From the NCBI GenBank assembly GCA_902363455.1, contig CABJAC010000013.1, positions 1-22,416 on the forward strand: 22,416 bases of DNA, read 5' to 3'. Below, in pieces: positions 6,720 through 15,944 of the stretch; the first letter of the stretch is position 1; every line of letters starts with the position of its first letter. The translations under genes were made by a program, and so were the position numbers. Source of the DNA: Caryophanales bacterium (GTDB lineage: Bacteria; Bacillota; Bacilli; Exiguobacteriales; Exiguobacteriaceae). The notes beneath the pieces are model-generated. The model saw nothing but the letters and a program-made list of their open reading frames with translations. It was not told the DNA's origin and did not search any database.

Positions 6720-6760
6720 ATCATACTTCACCGTTCACTTTACATGAATTTGAGAACGGT
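6720..6760 (-). promoter_or_regulatory. Promoter with inverted repeat upstream of the aldo/keto reductase
   Basis: On the minus strand TATGAT (6725-6720) is a five-of-six -10 box; 17 bp further up, TTCATG (6748-6743) is a poor -35. A perfect 7-bp inverted repeat, ACCGTTC (6730-6736) and GAACGGT (6754-6760), is centred on that -35 hexamer with arm centres 24 bp apart. This is the layout of an operator. The regulator is unknown. Confidence 0.4.
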
Positions 6761-6793
6761 TGCACGAGTTACGCCCTTCTCAATCAAATAGCC

Positions 6794-6832
6794 AAAAAAA
6801 CTGGCAGAGACGGATTGTCTCTTTGCCAGTTT
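6794..6832 (-). terminator. Terminator of pgcA
   Basis: On the minus strand AAACTGGC and AGAGAC pair with GTCTCT and GCCAGTTT around an AATCC loop, with a two-base bulge, followed by seven T (plus-strand A 6794-6800). It lies about 20 bp past the pgcA stop codon. Confidence 0.85.
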
Positions 6833-6852
6833 CGTCTTCTCGGTTTATCCGA

Positions 6853-8589
6853 TTATTGAATTTGCTCGACTTCCTGCATCACTTCATCTTCAATCAACTG
6901 ACGTTTGCGTGTTGTCTCTGCAGCGTCTGGTGATGTCACACTGAAATAGAATTTAATTTTCGGTTCTGTTCCAGATGGACGAAGGCAGAACCACGAACCG
7001 TCTTCCAACGTAAATTTCAAGACGTTTGATTTCGGCAGATTGATGGGTGATGGTTGATGTTGGATCAAATCATGCGAGATGCTGGCATCATAATCTTCAA
7101 ATAAGACGACCTTTTCACCTGCCACTTGTTTAGGCGGATGCTCCCGGAACGTATCCATGATGCGTCCGATTTGTGCGACACCGTCTTTACCTTTCAGCGT
7201 CAACGAGCGAAGTGACTCTTCGAAGTAGCCGAACTGCTCATAGATGGCTTGTAACGCCTCATACAACGTCCGTCCTTCCTTCTTGTGATACGCTGTCATC
7301 TCAGCAGCCAGCAAGCATGCTTGGACGGCATCCTTGTCACGGCAGAAGTCCCCGATCAAGTAACCGTAACTTTCTTCATAACCAAACAGATATTCATATT
7401 CCCCTGATTCATTGTATTGTTTGATTTTTTCACCGATGAATTTAAAGCCGGTTAATGTGTTTTCAACGTGTAAGTCGTAATGTCTTGCAATCAATGCTCC
7501 CAGTTCCGATGTGACAATCGTTTTCGCTACAAAACCATTTTTCGGCAATGTCCCTTGAGCCGATTTTTGTGACAAGATGTAATCAAGCAGTAACGCACCT
7601 GTCTGGTTTCCTGTGAGGACGACCCATTCTCCGTCCGCATCACGTGTCGCAACACCGACACGGTCAGCATCCGGATCCGTCGCAAGTAACACATCTGCGT
7701 CAACCCGGTCTCCGTACTCAATCGCCAACTTAAAGGCCGCATGCTCTTCCGGGTTTGGAGAAGAAACTGTCGGGAACGCACCATCCGGCTTCGCCTGCTC
7801 TTCGACGACCGTTACATGCTCAAAACCATAATTCTTTAATCCTACCGTTACTGGTACAAGACCTGTCCCGTGAAGCGGAGTAAAGACGATTTTTAAAGGA
7901 TCCGCCAACTCATCTTGAATCGTCGGTAAAACACGAATCGTTTTGAGTTGTGCTTGGTATGCGTCATCAAGTTGTTCTCCGACGCGAACGATCAAGCCGT
8001 TCGCCCGCAAGACTTCTTCCGCTTCAAGTTCGATTGAAAGTTCATCTTCAACTTGATCGACGTACGAGACAAGATCATCCGCTTCTTTCGGCGGCAACTG
8101 TCCACCATCATTCCCGTAGACTTTGTAGCCGTTATATTCCGGTGGATTGTGGCTCGCCGTAATGACGATACCGCCTGCTGCACGGAGTTCACGCACGGCA
8201 AATGACAGTTCCGGTGTCGGACGAAGTCCGTCGAACAAGTACGCCTTGATTCCGTTACTCGCAAGTGTCTTGGCTGCTTCCAAGGCAAACTCCGGTGAGT
8301 AGTGCCGTGAGTCATGGGCGATGACGATGCCTTGGGCGACTGCTTCCGCCCCTTCGGCTTTGATGAAATCCGCAAACCCTTGTGAGGCTTTACGAACGGT
8401 GTAGACGTTCATCCGGTTTGTTCCGACGCCGATTTCTCCGCGCATTCCGCCTGTTCCGAATTCCAATTCTTTATAAAAAGCTTCTTCAGCTGCCTTATCG
8501 TCTGTTGCAAGTGTTGCCAATTCTTCTTTTAATTCTGCTTCAAGTCCCGAGAATTGATTCCATTTTTGATACGTTTCTTTCCATGACAT
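6853..8589 (-). CDS. pgcA: Alpha-phosphoglucomutase
   Basis: A 578-residue alpha-D-phosphohexomutase that interconverts glucose-1-phosphate and glucose-6-phosphate, supplying precursors for glycogen, UDP-glucose and wall polymers. The four hallmark sites are present: phosphoserine loop TASHNP (144-149, Ser146), metal site DPDADR (305-310), sugar-binding EESYG (405-409) and phosphate-binding PSGTEPK (538-544). Length agrees with B. subtilis PgcA (about 580). The start at 8589 follows GAAGGAG. It stands alone with its own terminator, on the same strand as the glg operon about 1 kb away, which links G1P made by GlgP and used by GlgC to central metabolism. The promoter was not identified. Confidence 0.95.
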   Translation of the reverse strand: MSWKETYQKWNQFSGLEAELKEELATLATDDKAAEEAFYKELEFGTGGMRGEIGVGTNRMNVYTVRKASQGFADFIKAEGAEAVAQGIVIAHDSRHYSPEFALEAAKTLASNGIKAYLFDGLRPTPELSFAVRELRAAGGIVITASHNPPEYNGYKVYGNDGGQLPPKEADDLVSYVDQVEDELSIELEAEEVLRANGLIVRVGEQLDDAYQAQLKTIRVLPTIQDELADPLKIVFTPLHGTGLVPVTVGLKNYGFEHVTVVEEQAKPDGAFPTVSSPNPEEHAAFKLAIEYGDRVDADVLLATDPDADRVGVATRDADGEWVVLTGNQTGALLLDYILSQKSAQGTLPKNGFVAKTIVTSELGALIARHYDLHVENTLTGFKFIGEKIKQYNESGEYEYLFGYEESYGYLIGDFCRDKDAVQACLLAAEMTAYHKKEGRTLYEALQAIYEQFGYFEESLRSLTLKGKDGVAQIGRIMDTFREHPPKQVAGEKVVLFEDYDASISHDLIQHQPSPINLPKSNVLKFTLEDGSWFCLRPSGTEPKIKFYFSVTSPDAAETTRKRQLIEDEVMQEVEQIQ

Positions 8590-8636
8590 ATGCTGTCCAC
8601 TCCTTCAAATTTGTTTAAACGAGATTTTCTTACGAC

Positions 8637-8665
8637 TTGCGGGAACGTCTCACCTTTCATATGAT
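8637..8665 (+). promoter_or_regulatory. Possible sigma-A promoter of the rhodanese gene
   Basis: TTGCGG (8637-8642) and TATGAT (8660-8665) are separated by exactly 17 bp. The -35 is only three of six, the -10 five of six. Confidence 0.45.
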
Positions 8666-8693
8666 TACTTTAGAAAGGGTCGAGGTGATGTTC

Positions 8694-9509
8694 ATGTTTC
8701 CAACCATTCAAATGACAGACTTGCAACAACTTGTTCATACGGATCAGATCCGCTGGTTTGATTGTCGCTATGATTTGCAACACCCCGATTATGGTCGTGA
8801 AGCATTTAAGGAAAGCCATGTCGAGGGCGCACAGTATCTAGATTTATCTACTGATTTATCAGGACCACGTTCCGAAACAGGCGGACGCCATCCATTACCA
8901 GCAAAAGAGCAATGGATCCGTACGTTGGAGTCACTCGGGGTCCATCGCGATGATTTCATCGTCCTCTATGATGATGGCTTTCCTTATGCAGCACGTGCTT
9001 GGTGGCTTTTTAAATGGGCCGGGCATGAACGGGTCGTCGTCCTTGAAGGCGGATTATCATCTTATTTAGCGTTTGATTTTCCAATGAGTACGGAATCTGC
9101 TGTTTTTGAAAAATCGACTTATCAAGCCGACTTCAAAGACGATATGCTGATTCAGTATGAAGAGGTTAAAAATCGTCCGGCAGAAACCTCTCTTGTTGAT
9201 TCCCGTTCACCCGATCGATTTCAAGGTCAACATGAAACGATTGATCCCATTGCCGGTCACATTCCGGGTGCAGTGAATTGTTTCTTCGAAGAGGCGATTT
9301 CACCTGACCGCCGCCTGAAAGATGCGGAAGATCTGAAAGAACTGTATGCAGATCTGCTCGAAGCACCTTCCCCGATTCTTTATTGTGGAAGCGGCGTTAC
9401 AGCTTGCGTCAACGTCTTGGCGCTTCACGCGTTAGGAAAAACAGATGTCCGGTTGTATGCCGGTTCTTACAGTGACTGGATCAGTCAAACTGACGACGTC
9501 GCACGATGA
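8694..9509 (+). CDS. Two-domain sulfurtransferase (rhodanese / 3-mercaptopyruvate type)
   Basis: A 271-residue protein with two rhodanese domains. The N-terminal one (about 1-130) is non-catalytic but keeps the family segment GRHPLP (64-69). The C-terminal one (about 150-271) carries the active-site loop CGSGVTA with Cys231, the type found in 3-mercaptopyruvate sulfurtransferases such as E. coli SseA rather than in thiosulfate-specific enzymes. The interdomain block with VDSRSPDRFQG (168-178) and GHIPGAVN (188-195) is typical. It would move sulfane sulfur to cyanide, thiols or proteins in the cytosol. The start at 8694 is favoured because GAGGTG lies eight bases upstream; an in-frame ATG at 8688 overlaps that site. 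It is alone on the plus strand between pgcA and glgP. Confidence 0.88.
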   Translation: MFPTIQMTDLQQLVHTDQIRWFDCRYDLQHPDYGREAFKESHVEGAQYLDLSTDLSGPRSETGGRHPLPAKEQWIRTLESLGVHRDDFIVLYDDGFPYAARAWWLFKWAGHERVVVLEGGLSSYLAFDFPMSTESAVFEKSTYQADFKDDMLIQYEEVKNRPAETSLVDSRSPDRFQGQHETIDPIAGHIPGAVNCFFEEAISPDRRLKDAEDLKELYADLLEAPSPILYCGSGVTACVNVLALHALGKTDVRLYAGSYSDWISQTDDVAR

Positions 9510-9517
9510 ATCAAACG

Positions 9518-9545
9518 AAAGTCCGATGAGAATCGGACTTTTTTT
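9518..9545 (+). terminator. Terminator of the rhodanese gene
   Basis: A 10-bp stem (AAAGTCCGAT 9518-9527, ATCGGACTTT 9532-9541) with a GAGA loop is followed by T to 9545. It overlaps the glgP stop codon on the other strand and may serve both genes, although the T run on the minus strand is short. Confidence 0.85.
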
Positions 9546-11970
9546 ATATTTGTACCGGTTTGATGTTCCAAATGGCGTTAGCGTACTCTTTAATCGTCCG
9601 GTCACTCGAGAAAACTCCGGATTTCCCGATATTCATGATGACCATCTTGTACCATTTTTCAGGATTTTGATAGGCACGACTGATTCGTTCTTGTGCTTGT
9701 TGATAAGATAAGAAATCTTTTAAAATCAAATATTCATCGTTGTACGTCAACAGCGAATCATAGATTGCCTGAAATTCTCCAGTCGGGAAAATCGATCCGT
9801 CGACGAGACCGTCGATGACTCGGCGAAGTTCCGGTTGCGCACTGTATTGATCATACGCACTGTATCCACCATACTTCTTATAATTCATGACTTCTTGAGG
9901 CGTCAGTCCGAAAATAAAGATATTTGCATCTTCAACTTCATCACGAATCTCAATATTGGCTCCGTCGAGCGTCCCGACGGTCAAGGCTCCATTCATCATA
10001 AATTTCATGTTTCCCGTTCCTGATGCTTCGTAACTTGCTGTCGAAATCTGTTCACTGACATCACTTGCCGGGAAAATCTTTTCCGCCAGTGATACACGAT
10101 AATTCTCAAGGAACACGACTTTCATGTATGGACTGACATCCGGATCTGAATTAATCAGTTTGGCAAGCGCATTAATGTAACGGATAACCTCTTTCGCATA
10201 ATGATAACCCGGAGCCGCCTTAGCACCGAAAATAAAGGTCCGAGGTGTCATTTGGAATGACTTGTCCTCTTTTAGACGGTAATAAAGAGAATGAATATGA
10301 AGCGCATTAAGTAACTGTCGTTTGTACGCATGAAGTCGCTTGACCTGTACATCAAAAATCGAATGCGGATCAACGATGATACCTGTCTCAAGCTTAATCA
10401 GTTCCGCCAATTCTTTTTTACTCGCCAGCTTGATGGCCCGGATATCTTGTTGAAGCGTGACGTCATCCGCAAATTTCGTCAGCTTTTGTAAGTCGGACGG
10501 ATGATTGATCCAACTATCCCCAATGGCTTCCGTGACACGATTCGCGAGTTCTGGGTTGGATAATAAGAACCAACGGCGATGTGTGATTCCGTTCGTTTTG
10601 TTATTAAAACGAAGCGGGAACATCTCGTAAAACAGCCGCATTTCGCGTTGTTTGAGAATCTCTGTATGGATTTGCGCTACTCCATTCGTCGAATGGGTAC
10701 CGACAACGGCTAGGTTCGCCATATTGATCATCCCGTCCGCAATAATCGCGACGTCTCGCATGTTCGCTTCAAGATGCGGGTAATTATCGAGTACATCTTT
10801 ACAGAATCGACGGTTGATTTCTTCAATGATGAGATAGATCCGCGGTAACAGGTCACGGAACAAATCGACCGGCCAGCGTTCTAATGCTTCCGAGAGCAAC
10901 GTATGATTTGTAAAGGACATGACACTCTTTGTAATCCGCCATGACTCTTCCCACGAATACGCTTCTTCATCGATTAAAATCCGCATCAGTTCAGGTATCG
11001 CAACGACCGGATGTGTATCATTGATATGAATGGCAATTTGATTACCAAGATGCTTGAGAGACGTATTTCGTTTTTTATGAGACAACAAAATACTCCGAAG
11101 TCCGGCTGAGACGAAGAAATATTGCTGTTTCAAACGCAAGACCTTACCTTCGTATGTCGTGTCGTCTGGATACAGGAATTCAGAAATCGTCTGAATCGCT
11201 TGTTTATGAACCAGCAAATCTTTATAGTTGCCCCGATGTTGGTTTAACAATTCATCGTCGTCATACGGCGATTCAGCACTCCAGAGACGCAAGTTGTTGA
11301 CGATTCCGTTCTGATACCCAACGATCGGCATATCATAGGGCACTGCCCGGACGATTTCTGCCGGCTCATGGTGAACGCGATACCCACCACCCTCGATTTC
11401 TTCCAACCAGACATGTCCACCGAACGGAATGTCGACAGCTTTGTCGGAACGTCGAATTTCCCACATGTTTCCGTTCTTCAACCAGTTATCCGGCAACTCG
11501 ACTTGGTAGCCGTCGATAATTTTTTGTTTAAACAATCCGTACTGATAACGGATCCCGTTACCATGTCCCGGTAATCCAAGCGCCGCAAGGGAATCCAGGA
11601 AACAAGCCGCCAATCGACCAAGTCCGCCGTTTCCAAGACCCGGTTCCGGCTCTTCTTCGGTCAAATCCGCTAAATCATAACCGAGTTCCGAAAGCCCGCT
11701 TCGAACATCTTCCAGTACATCAAGACTCAACAGGTTATTGTACAAAAAGCGCCCCAATAAGAATTCAAGTGAAAAATAATAGACTTGCTTACTTTTTTTA
11801 TGGATGTATGTTTCTTTTGTCCGCATCCAATCGGTCGTGACATGTTCCCGTACCATGTAGGCTAACGTCTGGTACACATCATTTTCTGTCGCATCTTCAA
11901 GCGCTTTACCATGCATCGAAATAAAGCGCTCATTAAACCTCTTCTTAAACTTCTCTTTGTCTTTGAACAT
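9544..11970 (-). CDS. glgP: Glycogen phosphorylase
   Basis: An 808-residue PLP-dependent phosphorylase (GT35) that releases glucose-1-phosphate from glycogen or maltodextrin ends. Clear family marks are GLGNGGLGRLAACFLDS near residue 110-130, the IHINDTHP block in the middle, and the PLP site EASGTGNMK with Lys at about 656. Length fits B. subtilis GlgP (798). The ATG at 11970 is chosen because GGGG precedes it and the family starts MF-DK; a GTG at 11997 in the same frame has no ribosome binding site. It is the last gene of the glgC-D-A-P operon, beginning 28 bp after the glgA stop codon, so storage and breakdown enzymes are made together. Confidence 0.95.
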   Translation of the reverse strand: MFKDKEKFKKRFNERFISMHGKALEDATENDVYQTLAYMVREHVTTDWMRTKETYIHKKSKQVYYFSLEFLLGRFLYNNLLSLDVLEDVRSGLSELGYDLADLTEEEPEPGLGNGGLGRLAACFLDSLAALGLPGHGNGIRYQYGLFKQKIIDGYQVELPDNWLKNGNMWEIRRSDKAVDIPFGGHVWLEEIEGGGYRVHHEPAEIVRAVPYDMPIVGYQNGIVNNLRLWSAESPYDDDELLNQHRGNYKDLLVHKQAIQTISEFLYPDDTTYEGKVLRLKQQYFFVSAGLRSILLSHKKRNTSLKHLGNQIAIHINDTHPVVAIPELMRILIDEEAYSWEESWRITKSVMSFTNHTLLSEALERWPVDLFRDLLPRIYLIIEEINRRFCKDVLDNYPHLEANMRDVAIIADGMINMANLAVVGTHSTNGVAQIHTEILKQREMRLFYEMFPLRFNNKTNGITHRRWFLLSNPELANRVTEAIGDSWINHPSDLQKLTKFADDVTLQQDIRAIKLASKKELAELIKLETGIIVDPHSIFDVQVKRLHAYKRQLLNALHIHSLYYRLKEDKSFQMTPRTFIFGAKAAPGYHYAKEVIRYINALAKLINSDPDVSPYMKVVFLENYRVSLAEKIFPASDVSEQISTASYEASGTGNMKFMMNGALTVGTLDGANIEIRDEVEDANIFIFGLTPQEVMNYKKYGGYSAYDQYSAQPELRRVIDGLVDGSIFPTGEFQAIYDSLLTYNDEYLILKDFLSYQQAQERISRAYQNPEKWYKMVIMNIGKSGVFSSDRTIKEYANAIWNIKPVQI

Positions 11971-11998
11971 TACAAAACCCCATTTCCCGTAATCCACT

Positions 11999-13450
11999 TC
12001 AGTCAGCAGACGGTGCGATTAAACGATAAAGCGCCAAGTATTCATCTGCGGAACGTATCCAGCTGAAGTCTTCCTCCATGGCTGTTTCAATCAGATGCTT
12101 GAATACCGGCTTGTCATGATACGTCTCTATCGTCCGTTTAATGGCATCCAGAAACTCTTGCGCATTATAATTCGAGAACGAGAAGCCATTTCCCTCTAAT
12201 GTAAACTGATTAAATGGTTGGACGGTATCGCGCAGTCCGCCGGTTTCACGAACGACAGGCAACGCACCGTATTTCATGGAAATCAATTGACTGAGACCAC
12301 ACGGTTCAAAACGGGACGGCATAAGGAACGCGTCACTTCCGGCATAAATCCGTTGGGCCAGTCCAACATCGAAACCGATGTATGAAGCTACTTTATCCGG
12401 ACGAATCGTCGAAGCATGCTGGAACAATCCTTCGTACTCGGCTTCTCCTGAACCAAGAATGATGAACTGAGCATCGAGTTCAAACAGATCCGGCAGAATG
12501 TGGGCGAGTAAATCGATTCCTTTTTGATCGACCAGACGTGAGACAAAACCAAATAACGGAACATCCGGATTAACCGGTAAACCAAGTTCTTTTTGCAAGG
12601 CCGCCTTATTGGCTGCTTTACCTTCTTCAACCGTCTTCACATCATAGTTTTCCACTAAATGCTCGTCTGTATCCGGGCTGAACTGCCGGTAATCGATACC
12701 GTTCAAAATTCCACGGACGTCGACTGCCCGGTGTTGTAAGACCGGTTCCAGAGTCTCACCGTAATACGGATCCATGATTTCATCACGGTATGACGGGCTA
12801 ACGGTCGTGATTTGATTGGCGTGGACGAGACCGGCCTTCATGTAATTGACAAGCCCATTATGTGCAAGACCTTCTGCTGTAAAGTGTTCGTGACTGAGAC
12901 CTAGAAGGTCACCGAGAACCTCTTCCGGGAATACCCCTTGATATTGCAAGTTATGAATCGTAAAAACCGTCTTGATTTCTTGATAACGGTTGAGGTGTTG
13001 ATAATGAATCCGTAAGAACGCCGGTAAGACACCGGTCTGCCAATCGTGACAATGAATGACGTCGGGCACTTCTGCCACATCAACACGTTGAATCATTTCA
13101 AGCACTGCTCGTGAGAAATACGCAAACCGCTCAGCATCATCGTAATGACCATAGATAACACCGTCACGTTTAAAATAATATTCGTTATCGATAAAATAAA
13201 ATGTCACGCCGTCCTGCTTTAATCGTAAAACGGCTCCAAACTGTTGCCGCCAGCCGACAGGCACGATGAAATCGAATAAAAATTCCATTTCCGACTTGTA
13301 CTGTTCTTTAATCTGACCGTAATTTGGCAAAATGACCGAAACTTCCGCACCCTCTTCAGCAAGCGCTAAAGGGAGCGAGCCGACGACGTCAGCTAGCCCC
13401 CCTGTCTTGATGAATGGTGTCGCTTCTGTGGCAGCAAACCATACCTTCAT
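11999..13450 (-). CDS. glgA: Glycogen synthase (ADP-glucose type)
   Basis: A 483-residue GT5-family synthase that adds glucose from ADP-glucose to alpha-1,4-glucan. The N-terminal ADP-glucose site [10 protein letters not shown] starts at Lys15. The C-terminal domain contains the conserved SRFEPCG (about 379-385, Glu382) and the following glycine-rich ETGGLRDTV. Size matches B. subtilis GlgA (484). The ATG at 13450 has AAAGGGGATG upstream; the longer frame overlaps glgD. It follows glgD after 13 bp and precedes glgP, so the genes are one transcription unit. Confidence 0.96.
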   Translation of the reverse strand: MKVWFAATEATPFIKTGGLADVVGSLPLALAEEGAEVSVILPNYGQIKEQYKSEMEFLFDFIVPVGWRQQFGAVLRLKQDGVTFYFIDNEYYFKRDGVIYGHYDDAERFAYFSRAVLEMIQRVDVAEVPDVIHCHDWQTGVLPAFLRIHYQHLNRYQEIKTVFTIHNLQYQGVFPEEVLGDLLGLSHEHFTAEGLAHNGLVNYMKAGLVHANQITTVSPSYRDEIMDPYYGETLEPVLQHRAVDVRGILNGIDYRQFSPDTDEHLVENYDVKTVEEGKAANKAALQKELGLPVNPDVPLFGFVSRLVDQKGIDLLAHILPDLFELDAQFIILGSGEAEYEGLFQHASTIRPDKVASYIGFDVGLAQRIYAGSDAFLMPSRFEPCGLSQLISMKYGALPVVRETGGLRDTVQPFNQFTLEGNGFSFSNYNAQEFLDAIKRTIETYHDKPVFKHLIETAMEEDFSWIRSADEYLALYRLIAPSAD

Positions 13451-13463
13451 GATGACATCCCCT

Positions 13464-14564
13464 TTAAACGATTGTTTGTTTTTTGATGACAATCGGTTCT
13501 TCGGCCGTACCACGGATGACTTGTCCGCGTTTAACCGTTACCTCTTTGTCAAGGATCGCGTATTCAACGACTGCGCCTTCTTCGATGACTGATTTTTGCA
13601 TGATGATCGAGTTCTTGACACGGGCATGTTTTCCGACTTTGACGCCACGGAAGAGGATGCTGTCTTTGGCCGTTCCTTCTAACTTACAACCGTTCGCAAC
13701 AAGTGAGTTCTTGATGGTTGATCCGGGTAAGTAGCGTGTCGGCGGTTCATGTTTGATTTTCGTATAGACGTGTTGGAAATCATTGATCGCGCCCCACTGT
13801 TCAAGTAACAACATACTTTCACGATAATACGAACGTAACGAGTGGATGACTTGTGACGTTCCTGTATATTCGTAACCGTGGACATGCAAACGGTTTAACT
13901 GCGAGCGGATGATGCTTTGAAGTAAGTCATATTCACCGCGTCCGATGGCTTCGTCAACGAGACGGACAAATAAGTTCTTCGAAAGGACAACGGTTTCCAT
14001 ATAAAACGTCTCATCTGTTGGTTCAAACCCGCGTGATCCGATAGCCATGACACGGTTTTGATCGCCAAAACGGATCGGACGGCAATACTTACACGGTAAT
14101 TCCCGTTTCGTATAAACGACTGTAATGTCTGCGTTCGAAGCTTTATGTTCACGTAGGACATCCCGATAATCGACGGCAGATAGGATGTTGGATCCTGAAA
14201 TCACGACGTAGTTCTCTTTACTGCGTAAGAAGAAATCGCGGTGTAAATGGAAGTTTGATAGATCACCGCGGAATTCATGGGCATCTTGTGATAAAGCCGG
14301 TGGGAAAATATAGAGTCCGCCGTTTGAACGGTCCAAGTCCCACTCTTTACCGGATCCAAGGTGATCCATCATGGCGCGGTATTTTTCAAGTGTAAAGACA
14401 CCGATATTCGCAATCTCGTTTTGAACCATATTCGTTAATGTAAAATCGATGAGTCGATAACGACCTGCGAATGGTACGGCAGCCAAGTTGCGGTGTTCCG
14501 TTAATTCTTTAAAGAATCCTTCTTCGCCGCTCAGATTGATGACTCCTAGTAAATCTGTTTTCAT
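13464..14564 (-). CDS. glgD: GlgD, regulatory subunit of ADP-glucose pyrophosphorylase
   Basis: A 366-residue homologue of GlgC with a nucleotidyltransferase-like domain (about 1-240) and a C-terminal left-handed beta-helix (about 275-366). The active site is degenerate: where GlgC has the GGEGKRL loop, this protein has [11 protein letters not shown], and where GlgC has catalytic SGDH (126-129) it has SGSN (123-126). It is therefore unlikely to be catalytic by itself and should pair with GlgC, as in Bacillus and Geobacillus, to form the full enzyme. The ATG at 14564 follows AAGGGGGAAG. It is 13 bp downstream of glgC and 13 bp upstream of glgA. Confidence 0.94.
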   Translation of the reverse strand: MKTDLLGVINLSGEEGFFKELTEHRNLAAVPFAGRYRLIDFTLTNMVQNEIANIGVFTLEKYRAMMDHLGSGKEWDLDRSNGGLYIFPPALSQDAHEFRGDLSNFHLHRDFFLRSKENYVVISGSNILSAVDYRDVLREHKASNADITVVYTKRELPCKYCRPIRFGDQNRVMAIGSRGFEPTDETFYMETVVLSKNLFVRLVDEAIGRGEYDLLQSIIRSQLNRLHVHGYEYTGTSQVIHSLRSYYRESMLLLEQWGAINDFQHVYTKIKHEPPTRYLPGSTIKNSLVANGCKLEGTAKDSILFRGVKVGKHARVKNSIIMQKSVIEEGAVVEYAILDKEVTVKRGQVIRGTAEEPIVIKKQTIV

Positions 14565-14577
14565 CGGTACTTCCCCC

Positions 14578-15738
14578 TTATTGGATCGCTTCTTTGATGA
14601 CTTCATTTTTTGGAATGATACTGTTCGCTTCAATGACGAATACTTCACCGTTTGGTGTACCGATCGTTGCCCCGTCTTCTACGACGACACCGTCTGCAAG
14701 AATGGCCCGGTGAATCGTAACGTCTTTACCGATTTTGACATTCGGGAAGATAACAGAGTCCTTCACGAGCGAACCTTCAGCAACATCGACCCCGTAAAAG
14801 AGAACCGAATGATTGATTTCGCCTTCAATGTGGCATCCTTCGTTAATGATTGAAGTATCGATAGTTGCATTGTTTCCGATATATTGCGGTTGTTGGTTCG
14901 GGTTGACGGAATGAACTTTCCAAGACGGTTCATACAAATCAAATTCCGGATCGGCTGCGAGCAAGTCCATATTGGCTTCCCAAAGGGATTGGATCGTTCC
15001 AACGTCTTTCCAGTAACCCTTAAATTTATAGGCACGAATGTTTAAGTTCTCGTACAACATGTTCGGGATGATGTTTTTCCCGAAGTCAAAGCTTGATTCG
15101 GCATCGCCGGCATCTTGAATCAAGTGACGTTTTAGGACATCCCAGTTAAAAACGTAAATTCCCATCGAAGCCAAGTTCGATTTCGGGTTTTCAGGTTTTT
15201 CTTCAAATTCATTGATACGGAGATCCTCGTCCGTATTCAGGATGCCGAAGCGCGGTGCTTCTTCCCAAGGGACTTCCCGGACAGAAATCGTCACGTCGGC
15301 TCCGCCTTGACGATGTTCCTCAATCATTTTTTCGTAGTCCATCTTATAGATGTGATCCCCTGATAACACAAGCACATAATCTGGATCGTATTGGTTGATG
15401 TAGCTCATATTACGATAGATGGCATTCGCTGTTCCCTCATACCAGTTTTTCCCGTTTTGGGCTTGGTAGGGTGGCAGGATAGTTAATCCTCCGTTACGGC
15501 GGTCAAGATCCCAAGCACTTCCGATTCCAAGATAGCGGTTCAATTCAAGTGGTTCATATTGCGTCAGGACTCCCACTGTGTCGATTCCCGAGTTCGTACA
15601 GTTGGATAACGGAAAATCGATAATGCGATATTTCCCTCCAAACGCGACCGCTGGTTTTGCAGTGTGTTTCGTAAGTGCTCCTAGACGTTTTCCTTCTCCG
15701 CCAGCAAGCAACATCGCGACTACATTCTTTTTAGCCAT
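14578..15738 (-). CDS. glgC: Glucose-1-phosphate adenylyltransferase, catalytic subunit
   Basis: A 386-residue ADP-glucose pyrophosphorylase that makes ADP-glucose from ATP and glucose-1-phosphate, the committed step of glycogen synthesis. The catalytic domain shows [15 protein letters not shown] (9-23), RIIDFPLSN (38-46), the sugar-binding WYEGTANA (99-106) and SGDH with Asp128. The C-terminal part is a left-handed beta-helix of hexapeptide repeats. Length fits B. subtilis GlgC (380). The start follows TGGAGGGG. It is the first gene of the operon; in B. subtilis glgB comes before it, but here only a roughly 200-bp divergent promoter region separates it from a penicillin-binding protein gene. 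Confidence 0.96.
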   Translation of the reverse strand: MAKKNVVAMLLAGGEGKRLGALTKHTAKPAVAFGGKYRIIDFPLSNCTNSGIDTVGVLTQYEPLELNRYLGIGSAWDLDRRNGGLTILPPYQAQNGKNWYEGTANAIYRNMSYINQYDPDYVLVLSGDHIYKMDYEKMIEEHRQGGADVTISVREVPWEEAPRFGILNTDEDLRINEFEEKPENPKSNLASMGIYVFNWDVLKRHLIQDAGDAESSFDFGKNIIPNMLYENLNIRAYKFKGYWKDVGTIQSLWEANMDLLAADPEFDLYEPSWKVHSVNPNQQPQYIGNNATIDTSIINEGCHIEGEINHSVLFYGVDVAEGSLVKDSVIFPNVKIGKDVTIHRAILADGVVVEDGATIGTPNGEVFVIEANSIIPKNEVIKEAIQ

Positions 15739-15740
15739 TT

Positions 15741-15944
15741 CGTCCCCTCCAGTTTGTGCTCTTTTTTTACGTCAATCATTTGCTATAAATTTATACAGAT
15801 ACTCTTATATACCCACCTTTTCTCTTTTTAATATAACATTCCTGCAAAATAGGTTTATTAAAATACAAATTTCTTAAATTTTTCTACTGTTTTCTCCAAA
15901 AAAGACCGATAATAGGAATGAAATGCCGTTTGAAAGGAGTTTTC
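15741..15944. promoter_or_regulatory. Divergent control region of the glg operon and the class A PBP gene
   Basis: This is an A/T-rich region of about 200 bp without a gene. For the glg operon (minus strand) two candidates are visible: an extended -10 of the form TG-T-TATATT (15838-15830), and a sigma-B-type -10 GGGTAT (15814-15809) whose -35 (TATTAA, 13 bp upstream) is only four of six. A perfect 12-bp palindrome TATAAATTTATA (15784-15795) lies in the glgC leader and could be an operator. For the PBP gene I find only a GATAAT near 15909 without a good -35. No cre box was found. Confidence 0.35.

Noticed and set aside
13464..14564. glgD considered as a damaged glgC duplicate
   Set aside because: Loss of the GGEGKRL loop and of the catalytic Asp is the normal state of GlgD subunits in Bacillales; the frame is intact with its own ribosome binding site.
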